A stretch of DNA of 64,000 bases from Rhytidiadelphus loreus (taxonomy: Eukaryota > Streptophyta > Bryopsida > Hypnales > Hylocomiaceae): positions 22,300,760-22,364,759 of the forward strand of contig OX344762.1 of the NCBI GenBank assembly GCA_947034895.1, written 5' to 3'. The notes under the pieces are model-generated. The model was not told the origin of the DNA. It saw only the letters and a program-made list of their open reading frames with translations, and did not search any database. A program made the position numbers and the translations under genes. Shown piece after piece: positions 24,921-35,966 of the stretch; the stretch's first letter is position 1; each line of letters starts with the position of its first letter.

Positions 24921-25890
24921 GTCACGAACGATTTGCCCGTGGCACAAGGTTGTCCAAGTTTGCGCGAGCTTGGTTTAACCTATTATTGGTCTGCTCAAAG
25001 ATATCCATGGTGTTGATTTGAACGCTCAAAGATTGTGTAAATGCGCGTTCCGTCCCATGCTCATCATCCTAAGGTGGAATTGTCATTAGTACATATGATA
25101 TTCACAGAATGGGGTACAAACAATACTAACCTAGCAAGTATATTAACTCGTATTGTGGTATTGCACTAACCTTAATGAGTTGTAACAACAAGCATCCATT
25201 CTCAGACTCGGAAAGTTTCTCGACATCCTCAAATTCTTCTAATAAAGCCCTGCATCTCCAGGCCCCCCATATCAATGAATATTAAAACATAACAACTACA
25301 TATGGGTATTTTTAGCATATAATCTTATAATACAAGTTCTATACTAGAACAACCGAACCTGAGGTTTGTGCAATCTTTTCCTTGCCGAACCCACACATAT
25401 TCTTCTATCATGGCCCACCCCTCCCTAATGGCCTCATCAAATTTGGCTCCCCAAACAATATCGCGTGTGTTTTGTATCAAACACATCACTCGTCCTGCAG
25501 CAAATAAGCACTAATAGTGAGATGAAATGTCCACCACTAACTATCCAACTAGAAATGTTCATTAATACATGTTCATTTCATTATTCAAGGATTCAAATCA
25601 CCTATACAAAATGAAGGGCAATATTTTACTCACCCATTTTGCTGGCTTGGAAATGGCCTTTGGACTCATTGCACTGGCCATAATGAACAAAGCAATACAA
25701 TTTGTAGCCTTTCCAAAAGTCCTTAATCCTATTTCAAAGATCACAAATCAATTCCAATAGAATAGTCATTGTCATGGTGATTCTCCCACCTATTAAAAAG
25801 ACATTGTCTATAATACAAGTGGATGACAATAAGGAAGTCAAAGGCAAACTAAACAAATTTTTACCGGAAATATTCATGGTCGAGAATAAT
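24921..25890 (-). CDS. intron-containing cargo gene, unknown function
   Basis: Phase-consistent exons on the minus strand with GT-AG borders: 25728-25634 (or longer upstream), 25494-25359, 25255-25171 and 25068-24921 (stop TGA). The translation includes KDFWKGYKLYCFVHYGQC, WGAKFDEAIREGW and FEDVEKLSESENGC. The region upstream of 25728 stays in frame to about 25796 if TGA at about 25732-25734 is read as a decayed CGA, and a further exon may begin at ATG about 25880. Another coding-like piece (PFDVEGLETAIAFIVAKLLN, 26115-26242) may belong to it. It is the only cargo gene with clear introns, so it may be a captured host gene. A leader and array precede it (26341-26970). Confidence 0.6.
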
Positions 25891-26340
25891 TATGACTTCC
25901 TCTGAGCACTTGCTAAATTGAACACCTGCCATTAAGCCTGTAAGGAGCCAAATAACTAATCATTAGCAATGCAAGAAGATTAAATTTGAATAGGCTACAT
26001 AACAATTGAGGCCCCCCTACGTTACTATAATACCCAAAAATGAAAGAGAATCAATGAAGAACCAAATGAATCATTTTCATTTGAATTGCTAATTGTTTTA
26101 AATGTGAATTTAGTGTACCCTTTTTTGGTGACTTCACACCCATTTGTGTGTGCATCCTTATTATTCAACAACTTTGCCACAATGAATGCAATTGCCGTTT
26201 CAAGGCCCTCTACATCAAATGGCTTTGATATTCTCACTATCCTAAACTAATGGAAAAGATTTTGGGTTCATTGAAGTATACAAGAAGTGTCTGCTGTATT
26301 GTTGGCTGTTTGTGGGAAACTAAAAAAACCACGAGACCTC

Positions 26341-26970
26341 CACAACATTGGGCCCACATTCAGCCACTACAAGGTAGGTGAATTACAAGGCGCGTTTATG
26401 AAAATTATGGACCACAGGCTGGAACAGCCCATGAAATACCCGCGGTCGCCAGGGGCGCATGTACTAACCCTAACACGGATACTAGGGCGACTGCGTGTGG
26501 GGCGACCGCGGGTCCGGTCCAAGGATCCCTCGCGTCTTTCAAGGGCGACCTCGGGTCCTCAAGGGGAAAACACATTTCAAAATCCCCCCTCCATCAGGGC
26601 GACTGCGCATAGGGGGCGACTGCGGGTCAAGGAGAAAATGCAAACTCCTTGACCCGCAGTCGTCCCCTACGCGCAGTCGCCCATATGGAAGGGGAGGGAG
26701 ACACCAAATACTTTTCCGCCCTCTATCAGGGCGACTGCGCGTAGGGGGCGACTGCGGGTCAAGGTGGGAGCAACCTAACTATTTCAAAATGCAATCTCCC
26801 CCCTTCAATCAGGGCGACTGCGCGTAGGGGGCGACTGCGGGTCAAGGTGGGAGACACCAGAAATTTCGAAAATGCAATCTCCCCCCTTCCATCAGGGCGA
26901 CTCCGCATAGGGGGCGACTGCGGGTCCCCAGATCACTTCCAAAATCAGACCTGGGGTTCTAGGGCGACTG
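26341..26970 (-). promoter_or_regulatory. leader block and mixed-orientation array
   Basis: Leader on the minus strand 'ttcacctaccttgtagtggctgaatgtgggccc' (26382-26350), then GGGCGACTGCGCGTAGGGGGCGACTGCGGGTCAAGG units (26440-26970, plus strand). One short block, 26649-26685, is inverted (ccttgacccgcagtcg). It fits the rule that arrays read ACCCGCAGTCGCCC toward the gene they precede. Confidence 0.65.
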
Positions 26971-26984
26971 CGGGTATGGGCATG

Positions 26985-27550
26985 TTTCACAAGATTAATT
27001 TTTTTTTGGGACCCCTCTCCCTTATTGTTTCTAATTACCTTTAATAATATGTTACTTCCTCCATTTTGTTTACAAATTCAACAAGACAAACAAATCCTAG
27101 GTTTTGCATTAGCTCTCCAACACTCCTTTGGCAAGAAGTTCCAAATGAAAGTTTTATGTACATTCTAATAGTGGGGAGGTGTAATTAGATTTATTTGGGC
27201 ATGATTCACGAGATGGTGTTTTTTTTGGGACCTCTCCCTTATTGTTTCTAATTCCCTTTAATCATATGTTACTTCCTCCATTTTGTTTACAAATTCAACA
27301 AGACAAACAAATCCTAGGTTTTGCATTAGCTCTCCAACACTCCTTTGGCAAGAAGTTCCAAATGAAAGTTTTATGTACATTCTAATAGTGGGGAGGTGTA
27401 ATTAGATTTATTTGGGCATGATTAGATTTATTTGGGCATGATTCATGAGATGGTGTTTTTTTTGGGACCTCTCCCTTATTGTTTCTAATTTCCTTTAATC
27501 ATATGTTACTTCCTCCATTTTGTTTACAAATTCAACAAGACAAAAAAGAC
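26985..27550. repeat. 2.5 tandem copies of a ~217-237-bp unit
   Basis: 'cttattgtttctaatt..cctttaat.atatgttacttcctcc' starts at about 27021, 27238 and 27475. The third interval is 20 bases longer through a local duplication of 'attagatttatttgggcatg'. Not coding. Confidence 0.8.
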
Positions 27551-27840
27551 ATGATTCTGTTTTAGGTCTAAAACACTACATCTGGTGTAGGATGTGTAAG
27601 TATTTTATGTAGGTTTAAGGATTTGATTCTAGATAAAAGTTGTATTATTGTTTTCCAAGGTCTAGGGTCTAGGGTTTAGGGTTTGGGAAACCCTTCACAT
27701 TGTGAGAATAATTCTTCCATTGCCTTGCTATGTCTTTGATATGAACTGACGCCTAACATTTATTACCAATTTAGTATGTGAGATAAGGAAAAATCAATTA
27801 GAATATGCTGCAGATGCTAATTAGTGTTGGGTCAGATTGG
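27551..27840. other. intergenic
   Basis: AT-rich; includes 'ggtctagggtctagggtttagggtttggg' (27659-27688), loosely like plant telomere repeats but too short to be more than chance or an interstitial remnant. Confidence 0.4.
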
Positions 27841-28560
27841 TTGTTGGTTTAGGGCGACCTTGGGTCAGGGGCGACCGCGGGTCATCGACGAAGCAAAAAA
27901 CACATTTGAATCAGGGCGACTGCGCGTAGGGGGCGACTGCGCGTAGGGGGCGACTGCGGGTCAAGGAGGGAGACTAATTTTTTGGAAAATGCAAACTCAA
28001 TCTCCAGTAGGGCGACTGCGCGTAGGGGGCGACTGCGGGTCAAGGAGGGAGACTAATTTTTTGGAAAATGCAAACTCAATCTCCAGTAGGGCGACTGCGC
28101 GTAGGGGGCGACTGCGGGTCAAGGAGGGAGACTGATTTTTTGGAAAATGCAAACTCAATCTCCAGTGGGGCGACTGCGCGTAGGGGGCGACTGCGGGTCG
28201 AAGAGACTTCTTTGTGGGCGACCGCGTGTGCAAGTTTCGGGATGCTTTAGTTGGTACCCGCGGTCGCCCACGATCCGTAGTCGCCCATTTCAGGGCTCCA
28301 AAAACGCGCAGTCGCCCATTCCCGCTGTCTTCAGATCCACAGTCGCCCCTCCTCAGACCCGCAGTTGCCCCCTCCCGACTCGCAGTCACCCAAACGCACG
28401 CGCCCTGAGGCGACTTCGGGTACTTAAGCGTTAGCCCCACTTCCGATTCTCAACTTACTTTAGCCTTGCGCACTGTCTTTCACCTACCTTCAGGTGGCTG
28501 GATGCATGCCCGTGGGCTGGGGTTTCAATTGGGGGGGGAATTTTTACCCTTTCAATCTAC
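27841..28560. promoter_or_regulatory. head-to-head arrays and leader of the inner kinase gene
   Basis: Plus-oriented GGGCGACTGCGCGTAGGGGGCGACTGCGGGTC units (27853-28220; a 64-66-bp higher-order unit is repeated at least three times) meet minus-oriented ACCCGCGGTCGCCC units (28255-28430) at about 28250. Then comes the leader 'gcgcactgtctttcacctac' (28468-28487) and 'ggtggctggatgcatgccc', then the kinase ATG at 28601. The gene-proximal half has the sense orientation. Confidence 0.7.
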
Positions 28561-28600
28561 GAATTTTGAACTACGGTTTTGAATTGTTTTTAAGTACAAC

Positions 28601-30193
28601 ATGGCTTTTCCACATGAAGGCAACACTACAAGGAGAAAGTCTTTATGGGATCTGGACCTCGATGATCCAATTTTTTTCGAGGTTCCGATAGCTGTAAATG
28701 AAAACGAAGAAGGAGGGAGTCAAGAGCGACGGAAGGGCAAGAAGCAGAAGTCAGCACATGACAAGGACTCCAACTATCTTCCCCCGAGTTATACCCGATA
28801 TGCATACGAAGCGTGTCTCCAGTGGTACGCAGGGAAAAGTGTACAATTCTTGGAGGCAAGCTATTTGAGGTGTCCTACAACTGGTAGTGTGGCCTTGCCA
28901 AACGATTTACAAGCACGGATTTTAACCAAGCTAAAGGGATCCGATGATTTCGCAGACATTGACTTGACATATTCTTCGAGACTATTTGAATGGCTTGATA
29001 ACACATTGAAAGCGGTGATGTTCAATACCAAGAAATTGATGGAGGAACATCGACCGTTTCTTCCGATAGTAGAGGAATCATAAGACATCAAGGCATTCCG
29101 CCAAAAAATGGAGTAGTGGTCCAGCGCAGTGAAGAAATTGGCAAGAGGCTCGGCAAGGGGTTTTAAGTGGAAAAATGCAGCGGTGCAGGCAGCATTTGCA
29201 CGAGATGGTGGATTGTGTATCACGTGGATCCCCGATACGGCGAAAGTGGTGCCCCTTAGTGCTTTTGAACGTGAAGGGGGGTATGCAAAAGTGCGTAAGG
29301 TACGCATTGAAGGAATGGATACAATTCCAAGCTACATCGCTTTTGCTGGGAAAGTATCCAAGGCAATAAACCCGCGCGAGGGGAGAGCGCAACGATCCAT
29401 GGAGTCCCTTGCATGCCCCTTGAACCACCCTGGCATCATTAAGTTTTTTGCCATTCATTCTCGCACGAATGAAGCGTACACTTTGTGGTAGAATGGGGGC
29501 CATTTGAATGAGTTGAGGCATTTAGATCGTTCTGTATCACCAACCATTGACTGGCATGAAATGCAAAAAGCCACAAGACTTCCTGAAGAGAAACAAAAAG
29601 AACTTGGTCTCTTCCAAAGGCACAAGGCAAAGTTGGCATGGGCTTTAGTATATGTGACAAATCTCATGCACAAGTGCCACGTGCTACACAATGACTTGTC
29701 TCCCATGAACATCATGTTGCATTTTCCGGATTATTCAAACGACATAATCAACATTGGAATTTGTGATTTTGGAATATCAAGTCGTTTTGACGAAAACGCG
29801 CCTTCACATTTTGGAAAGCCATCTGAGGCCGAGAGGGATCAATACCGAGAAGGTCGTTGGTGGGTTGCCCCGGAGTTGTTTTATGCATATGGACCTCCAA
29901 ATTCCGATACAAGCATACCGATCATGCAACAACGGTATAAATATACGCAACAGTCAGACTCGTATTCTATTGGGAAGTTGACCGAATGGATGAGAATTGG
30001 TGATATGGACGATTGGGACAAGGATTTGTTCAAGAGCCGCGAGGGATCAATGTACTTTGGAATGAAGTTGCGTGAACTCGTGAACACTGACCCAAAGAAG
30101 AGACCAACGTGTATAGAGATCACAAATTCCCTTATGTCTCTACCATGGTCCATGATGCCCCCCGAATTGGTGTTCCGAGACTCACCTTTGTAA
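28601..30193 (+). pseudogene. HND-type protein kinase of the inner hAT, three stop codons
   Basis: One 531-codon frame from ATG 28601 to 30193, with TAA at 29081-29083 and TAG at 29114-29116 (C-to-T in CAA/CAG) and TAG at 29489-29491, where the outer homologue has Trp (TGG to TAG, G-to-A). No indels. N-terminal domain as in the outer kinase (LWDLDLDDPIFFEV, KGKKQKS, RLFEWLDNT), then kinase motifs GGYAKVRKV, FAGKVSK, LNHPGIIKF, LHNDLSPMNIMLHF, CDFGISS and APELFYAYG. Catalytic Asp, Asn and a normal DFG are all there, so the ancestor was probably an active kinase. Cargo of the hAT; substrate unknown. Confidence 0.88.
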
Positions 30194-31944
30194 TAGGATA
30201 GTCTAGAGTAAGAGTTTAGTGCTGCAAGCAATGAGCTTGGTGGCCAATTATGTGTTGCTTACTTTGTAATATTTTCCTATAATATATGAAGGAATTTTAT
30301 GCTACGCGCCTTGTCTTTAGAAAAACAATTACTCAATGGGCTATTTGTCAAATTGTATATATTGAATATGGCCTTTTACACATTGTTATACAAAGTGTAA
30401 CAACTTTTGAATTCAAATGTTCTTGGTCCTTTTTGATTCCGTAGTATATAATGGACGCAAGGAAAATAAGAAAATGAAAATAAATTAGTTGGTAATTGAT
30501 GTTGAAGACTTGTATTATTTCTTGAATAAAATGTGCTAGTATGCATTTGAAAGGAGTTTTACTTTCATGGTCATTGAATTCAAATAGTTGTTTTTTCAAT
30601 CCCTAAAAAAATGTAAGTCATACATCATTTACATTCTCTTATTATTTTTTCTATTTCCAGAAATAAAAGCAAGTTTTTTTTTTTTTCCTATTTATTCTAA
30701 TTCAAATATAGGAAACATACATTTTAGACTTTTTTAGACTTTTCCTTTTTATTCGTACTTTACCTATTTCAAAATAGATGAGAGATGTTTTTATTTATTT
30801 ATTTAACCTTTTTCGCTCTCTTCCTATTTATTTTATTTGGAAAAAGGAAGTTCATTGACTTCTTGCGACCCTTTTTTTTTTTGACAATGAAACAAGAGTG
30901 GATATTGCAAAAAAGATATGTAGCCATAATCTTTGTCATTTATTAAACACGCAATTCGAGAAAACTTGGATGAATTCAATAATAAATGTAAATCTGGTTT
31001 TACCATATATATTATTCCTAGTAGCATAATGTTTTCTTACCATATTCTTTTTTTTGGTATATGTCATCCAAATTGATAAAAACACACATTCTTTCATAGA
31101 TGGTTGGAGTATGATATAAGTCCAACAATGACTTTCATTTATAGATTTGTGTCCGTACAAGAAATTTAGTTATTAGGCATGTAATTTACCAAAATTAGTG
31201 TGTGTAACATAGTATGTAATTTGAGTCTACATCCAAAAATACATAATGAACATCTCATGTCAAAACAATTACAAAGACATTATTGTTACAATTGCAATGG
31301 TTAATAATCATAACACTGGTTATTAACAATTGAATTAGTTATTAACAATAAAATTAGTCATTAACAATGAAATAAGTCATTTACAATAAAATTAAGAATT
31401 AACAATGAAATTAATTAATAAGAAAAAAATTAGTTAACAACAACTTCTTCTAAAACAATTGCAAAGATTTAACTTCTGTTCAGATAATCAATAAGGAATC
31501 CATTTGTACCACAACCGACCTCAACCCTAATGGCTCCCCAAATATAGTATAAAGTATAAACTAGTATTCCATAAATTTTGCAACACAAATGGGATTGAAC
31601 TCACAATCCTTTTTTTTTCCCTTGAGATTTGGTGCTCAAAAGCAACAAAAAATTTAGGCTAGCTATAAGCTATAGGAATTTTTTAGGAAAATTTTGGATG
31701 AAATTGCTAGAAAAACTTCAACTTCTAGAAAAGTCTTCAATGAAATCGCCACAATGTAAATGAAAATAGAATTTTAGATACTTAGTATCACATTTTCTAT
31801 CCAGTACGTGGATGAATGTTGAAGCTTGGAGCCCCTCCGTAACATTTAGTATCGCCACTTTCCCAGCGCAAGGAAAAATGGAAAAAAATATCACAATCTA
31901 TAAACATGTACTAAGAAAGAAAAGAAAAGTCCATGCATTAATAG
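30194..31944. other. AT-rich spacer with a 21-bp minisatellite
   Basis: No gene. At 31318-31440 there are about six degenerate units of 'ttattaacaatgaaattagt'. Confidence 0.5.
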
Positions 31945-32625
31945 ATGGACCCGCGGTCGCCTGGGACCCAAGGTCGCCCAGGACCCGTTGTTGCCCAGGA
32001 CCCGCGGTCGCCTTCGCAAAGTGGACCCGTGGTCGTCCTGGACCCGCGGTCGCCTAGGACCCGCAGTTGCCCTGGACCCGAAGTCGCCCTGGACCCGCAG
32101 TTGCCCTGGACCCGAAGTCGCCCTGGACCTGCGGTCGCCTAGGACCCGCAGTCGCCCTGGACCCGAAGTCGCCCACTCGCCCGGGCTCCTTCGACCCGCG
32201 GTCGCGTTGGAGCACCTGTCCAAACCCGCAGTCGCCCCACTCTAGGACCCGCGGTTGCTCTGGAGCACTTGCGCTGACCCGCAGTCGCCCCACTTCCGGA
32301 CCCGCGGTCGCCCTGGAGCACCTGTCCAAACCCGCAGTCGCCCCACTCTAGGACCCGCGGTCGCTCTGGAGCACTTGCGCTGACCCGCAGTCGCCCCACT
32401 TCCGGACCCGCGGTCGCCCTGGAGCACTGGGTTGACCCGCACTCGCCCCACTTCAGGACCCGCACGCGCCCCAGGGGCGACCTCGGGTACATCAGCGTTC
32501 TCCTCCACCCGCAGTCGCCATTAAATTTTCCCTGGCATTCTGCGCACTGTCTTTCACCTGCTGACGTGGCTGAATGCGTGCACAAAAGCTAGGGGTTTGA
32601 GTTGTGGGGGGGGATTTTTGTCCCT
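31945..32625 (+). promoter_or_regulatory. array and leader upstream of the 32804 gene
   Basis: About 30 units of GGACCCGCGGTCGCCCT and variants, all in one orientation (31948-32520), including a ~114-bp higher-order duplication ('ctggagcacctgtccaaacccgcagtcgcccc...', near 32210 and 32312). Then the leader 'gcgcactgtctttcacctgctgacgtggctgaatgcgtg' (32542-32580) and 'gtggggggggatttttgtcc' as at 28531-28550. Confidence 0.75.
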
Positions 32626-32803
32626 TTGCATGGCTCATTTTATTCACGCTTGGATGACATAGGGTGTTTCACGAGAACATTGTATTTTTGTAAATGTTAA
32701 ATGTGATAGGATTACGTTTAGCATTTTTTACACCTACGGTTTAGGCTTGCAACCCTAAACCGCATAGTACTTAGTTGGCTACTTTTGAGACGAAGTGATC
32801 GTT

Positions 32804-34294
32804 ATGGAGGGCGAGGACTCTCAACCGCCACACGGTATGTCAAGATACCGACTTCGGCTCAACAAAAAGGCGGTTCGTGACAAGGATCGTAAAAGGAGCG
32901 GCAAACCTCGCAAGAAGCGTGTACCCATCTTGTTGCATCCAAAGATGAAGGCCTTTTTGGGATGGGAAGTAGAACCAGAGCCTTGGACATATGAAACTGT
33001 AAACAAATATGTGGATTGGTGCCACATCAACAAGTTGTTCCCGTTTTGGCGACACCCTTTGCACGTGAAGTCTAATAAGGCAAATTTGGCTTACTGCAAG
33101 AGTGTTGTCTTCCAGCGAAGGTGTTTGGAGGTATGGCAGCAACTCTATTTGGAGTCCCAGCCTTATCGAAATGACAACTTCTCTTTCTATCTTGTGCAAA
33201 TGGTGTACGTTGAAGTTCAATTGAAGAAAAAGGTAGATTGGACAACCTTGAAGGAGCTTCCTATCGGTGACCGCCCGGACAGACCGATAGTGCTGGATGA
33301 AGAAGGACTTCTTCAAGCAAATTAGAAGCTTTTAGAGGCAAAGCCTGGCAAGTTGGCTGTTGGTGATGACCAAGTTCAATGGTCTTCAACTTCTAGCTCA
33401 GATGAGCACACTCATGAATACGATGGATATTCTTTTGAGAGTGACGACGAAGACATTGGCAAAGAAAAACAAGAGGCGGCTGAAGACGTTCAAGTTGACA
33501 AGAAGGGCAAGAGGAAGCTTGAGGAGCCGCAATCATTGTCCAAGATTCAAAAACAAAGCGAAGATGTTCATGTACCGATCAATGTGGACTGTTCTGGTGC
33601 AGACATTGGGTCTAGCGGAAGTAGTGACAATGATTCGGAAGACAATTTAGAGATGTTGGGCACTAAGATCGAAAGTGCACGAGCAGCTTTGATTTCAACA
33701 GTAGCGGATCTTATGAATTTGAAAGAGAAGGTACAACATCTTCCAGTGAATCCAACTGTTGTGGATGGGTTGAAGAAGGAGTTAGAGGCGACTGAAAACG
33801 CCATTGCTGAAAATGAGAAGATTTACTCTAAGTTAAACAAAAGTAGAGTAAATTATTTCAAGAAGATCGAAGACGGGCGAGCACACATTTCCGATGATTT
33901 AGCGGTGCTTCAAAATAAACTTGATCTTTTGCAACGTGATAAATGGTCCCATCAAAGCGAAAGGAGAAGCTTGAATCTTCAAATACGTGAGCTAGAGATG
34001 GAATATTATGATGATGCCTTAAAAGAAGCCAAAAAAGAGGGCATCTTGGCTTTAGCTCCGGATTATGGTAGCAATACAGAAGAAAGAGCAACGCTTTTTT
34101 ATTTGGTGAAGCTACTGGAGAAAAAACAAGAGTTGTTGCACGAGGGCATATTGGACTTGGAGCGCCACATCCTTTATTTTAAGGAATGGCGCAAGTGGGC
34201 CTATGAAGGCATAGGTGCCACCCGTGCGGAACTTCAAAGAATGAGACCGGAGCCCAAAGAAAGTGACTTTGTGAATAGTGAAAAAAATGCTTAG
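32804..34294 (+). pseudogene. WCHI-domain/coiled-coil protein, one stop codon
   Basis: One frame from ATG 32804 (MEGEDSQPP) to 34294, 497 codons, interrupted by TAG at 33323-33325 (CAG to TAG). First part: basic stretch, then the WCHI domain (GWEVEPEPW, YVDWCHINKLFP, RCLEVWQQLY, VDWTTLKE). Second part: acidic linker (SSTSSSDEH, SFESDDED), a basic KKGKRKL, then a largely helical, coiled-coil region (LNLQIRELEMEYYDDALKEA) to the end. No RING. Same layout as 21521-23124. Broken by a single substitution, so recently functional. Function unknown; a shared N-terminal domain suggests the WCHI proteins act in the same process. Confidence 0.8.
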
Positions 34295-35966
34295 TGGTTG
34301 GATCTAGTGTGGTAGAAAAAAACAATTTGGCCTTCCAATTTTTGATTTTCCAAAGGTTTTGTGGAATAAAGAAATTCACACCTTTGTTTTTGAAATGTAC
34401 ATATGTTTTTATTATATTTTGAATACGAGGGCTATGAATTTGGTGTCTTTGCAAGAATGGATGTCAGAGATGGTACCTACGGGCTGAAATTTGGGACTGA
34501 ATTTTTGAAACTTTATTTGAAGATAGAAAAAACGATTACCTTTGTGGTAATATAACTTTTTTTCCAATCGGTGCCCGGGAACAAAAGTTATGCCCATATA
34601 GTCCAAACTCCAAAGCAGGGGAGAATGGGCAGCAAAAAAATGTGACAAGCATTTGAATTTATTTTTCTAAGTTTTTTTCCCTCATAGATTATAATTTTGT
34701 CTATCCGGAAAGCTTTTTTTCATTTCATTTGGATATTTTATGAGAAAGTTATGGACAATCTTGTTTATTGGGCAATTAGAGCTTCTGGTGGGAAAAATAC
34801 CTTGTAAGATTAATTTAGGAACGCAATTTTGGCAATTGTTCAAGAAAAGAAGTTTGACATGGTTTAGTTTGCTTGCAACAACAATTTGACTGTGGGGATT
34901 AGTGCATTTTAATTCTATCTTAGAAAGAAAATAGATTTTCATTCAATCTCATATGTACTTCTATTCTACAAGTTTTTTAAGAATGAAAATTAAGTTTTTT
35001 TGAAAACCTTTTTTTTATTTAGACTCTCAACTCAATTCTCCACTATATTTGTTTAAAGCTCAAAACTCTGTAGTGCAAGAAATTAAAGTGAAAAATGTTA
35101 AAAGTCAAATAATGTAGTCCAGCAATGTGCTGAAAAAATTGTTTTTTTCACTCTAAATGCGGATATCTTGCAATTTGTAAGATGAAAAATTCTGAAATTT
35201 TTTCCACACATTCTCATACTAGTAAGGTGTAAGATCCTATGGTTATGTGTGGGAAAAAAACAATTTTCAAAAACAATTTTGGATACTTTAAGAAATTGTT
35301 GAGTAGAAGTAGGTAAGATGTAGTTGTAAAATTTAAATAATGAATATCTCTAAAATGAAATGAAAATGGTGAGAGTGTGCTATCAAGTGAAGTTAACTAT
35401 GTGACCGGACCTAATTTTTTTTTAGATTGTAGAAATTGCCTGGAGAAACAAATCCTACAAGCAACTTTTAAAAGAAGAAGTTGTAGACTCAAGTTGCCCG
35501 CCAAACAAAATGGTCCATAACTTTCTCATAAAAAATATGAATGGAATGAATCAAATTTTTCCATGTAAACAAAAACATGTTGTATGAGAAAAAAATCCAA
35601 AAGGAAAAAATTCATTAAAAGATTTGAAGATAGCAATTTTGTGGGGACCGTGTATGGAATCATTGTGTGAGGCATTACAACAAATGTATTTGCATTTCAC
35701 CAATTACATTTTAGGCTACAAATGTATAAGTATGCCCAAACCTTCAAAACCAAAGCAATAGAAGGTTGTTGTCCATAAGCATAGTAGTACAATACACAGC
35801 CAAGGCGGTATAGTTTTAGAAGCCAACATCTTAACCCTAACTTTTGCTAGAGTACTACATTGTGCGAGTATGGATATACTACAGCCCTTATACTATGGGC
35901 CTTACATCTTGTATACTACTACGATTAACTAGAACCACCGTTGAAGTAAGTATCTCATAGAAATAT
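34295..35966. other. intergenic with degraded TTAA-MITE copies
   Basis: About 34480-35240 matches the 637-1364 family in reverse ('ccaatcggtgcccgggaacaaaagttatg', 'gtgtaagatcctatggtta'). 35283-35480 matches part of it in direct orientation ('aagaaattgttgagtagaagtagg'). Neither has intact ends. No gene. Confidence 0.55.

Noticed and set aside
27659..27690. Interstitial telomere repeat
   Set aside because: Only two to three imperfect TTTAGGG-like units.
26287..28440. Arg/Gly/Asp-rich ORFs in the GCGACTGCGGGT arrays (also 31812-32585 and 38554-39230)
   Set aside because: Repeat translation only, in both strands and several frames; the arrays lie upstream of genes.
26440..32520. CRISPR-like arrays
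   Set aside because: Units are near-contiguous with irregular spacing and no unique spacers of constant length; the genome is eukaryotic.
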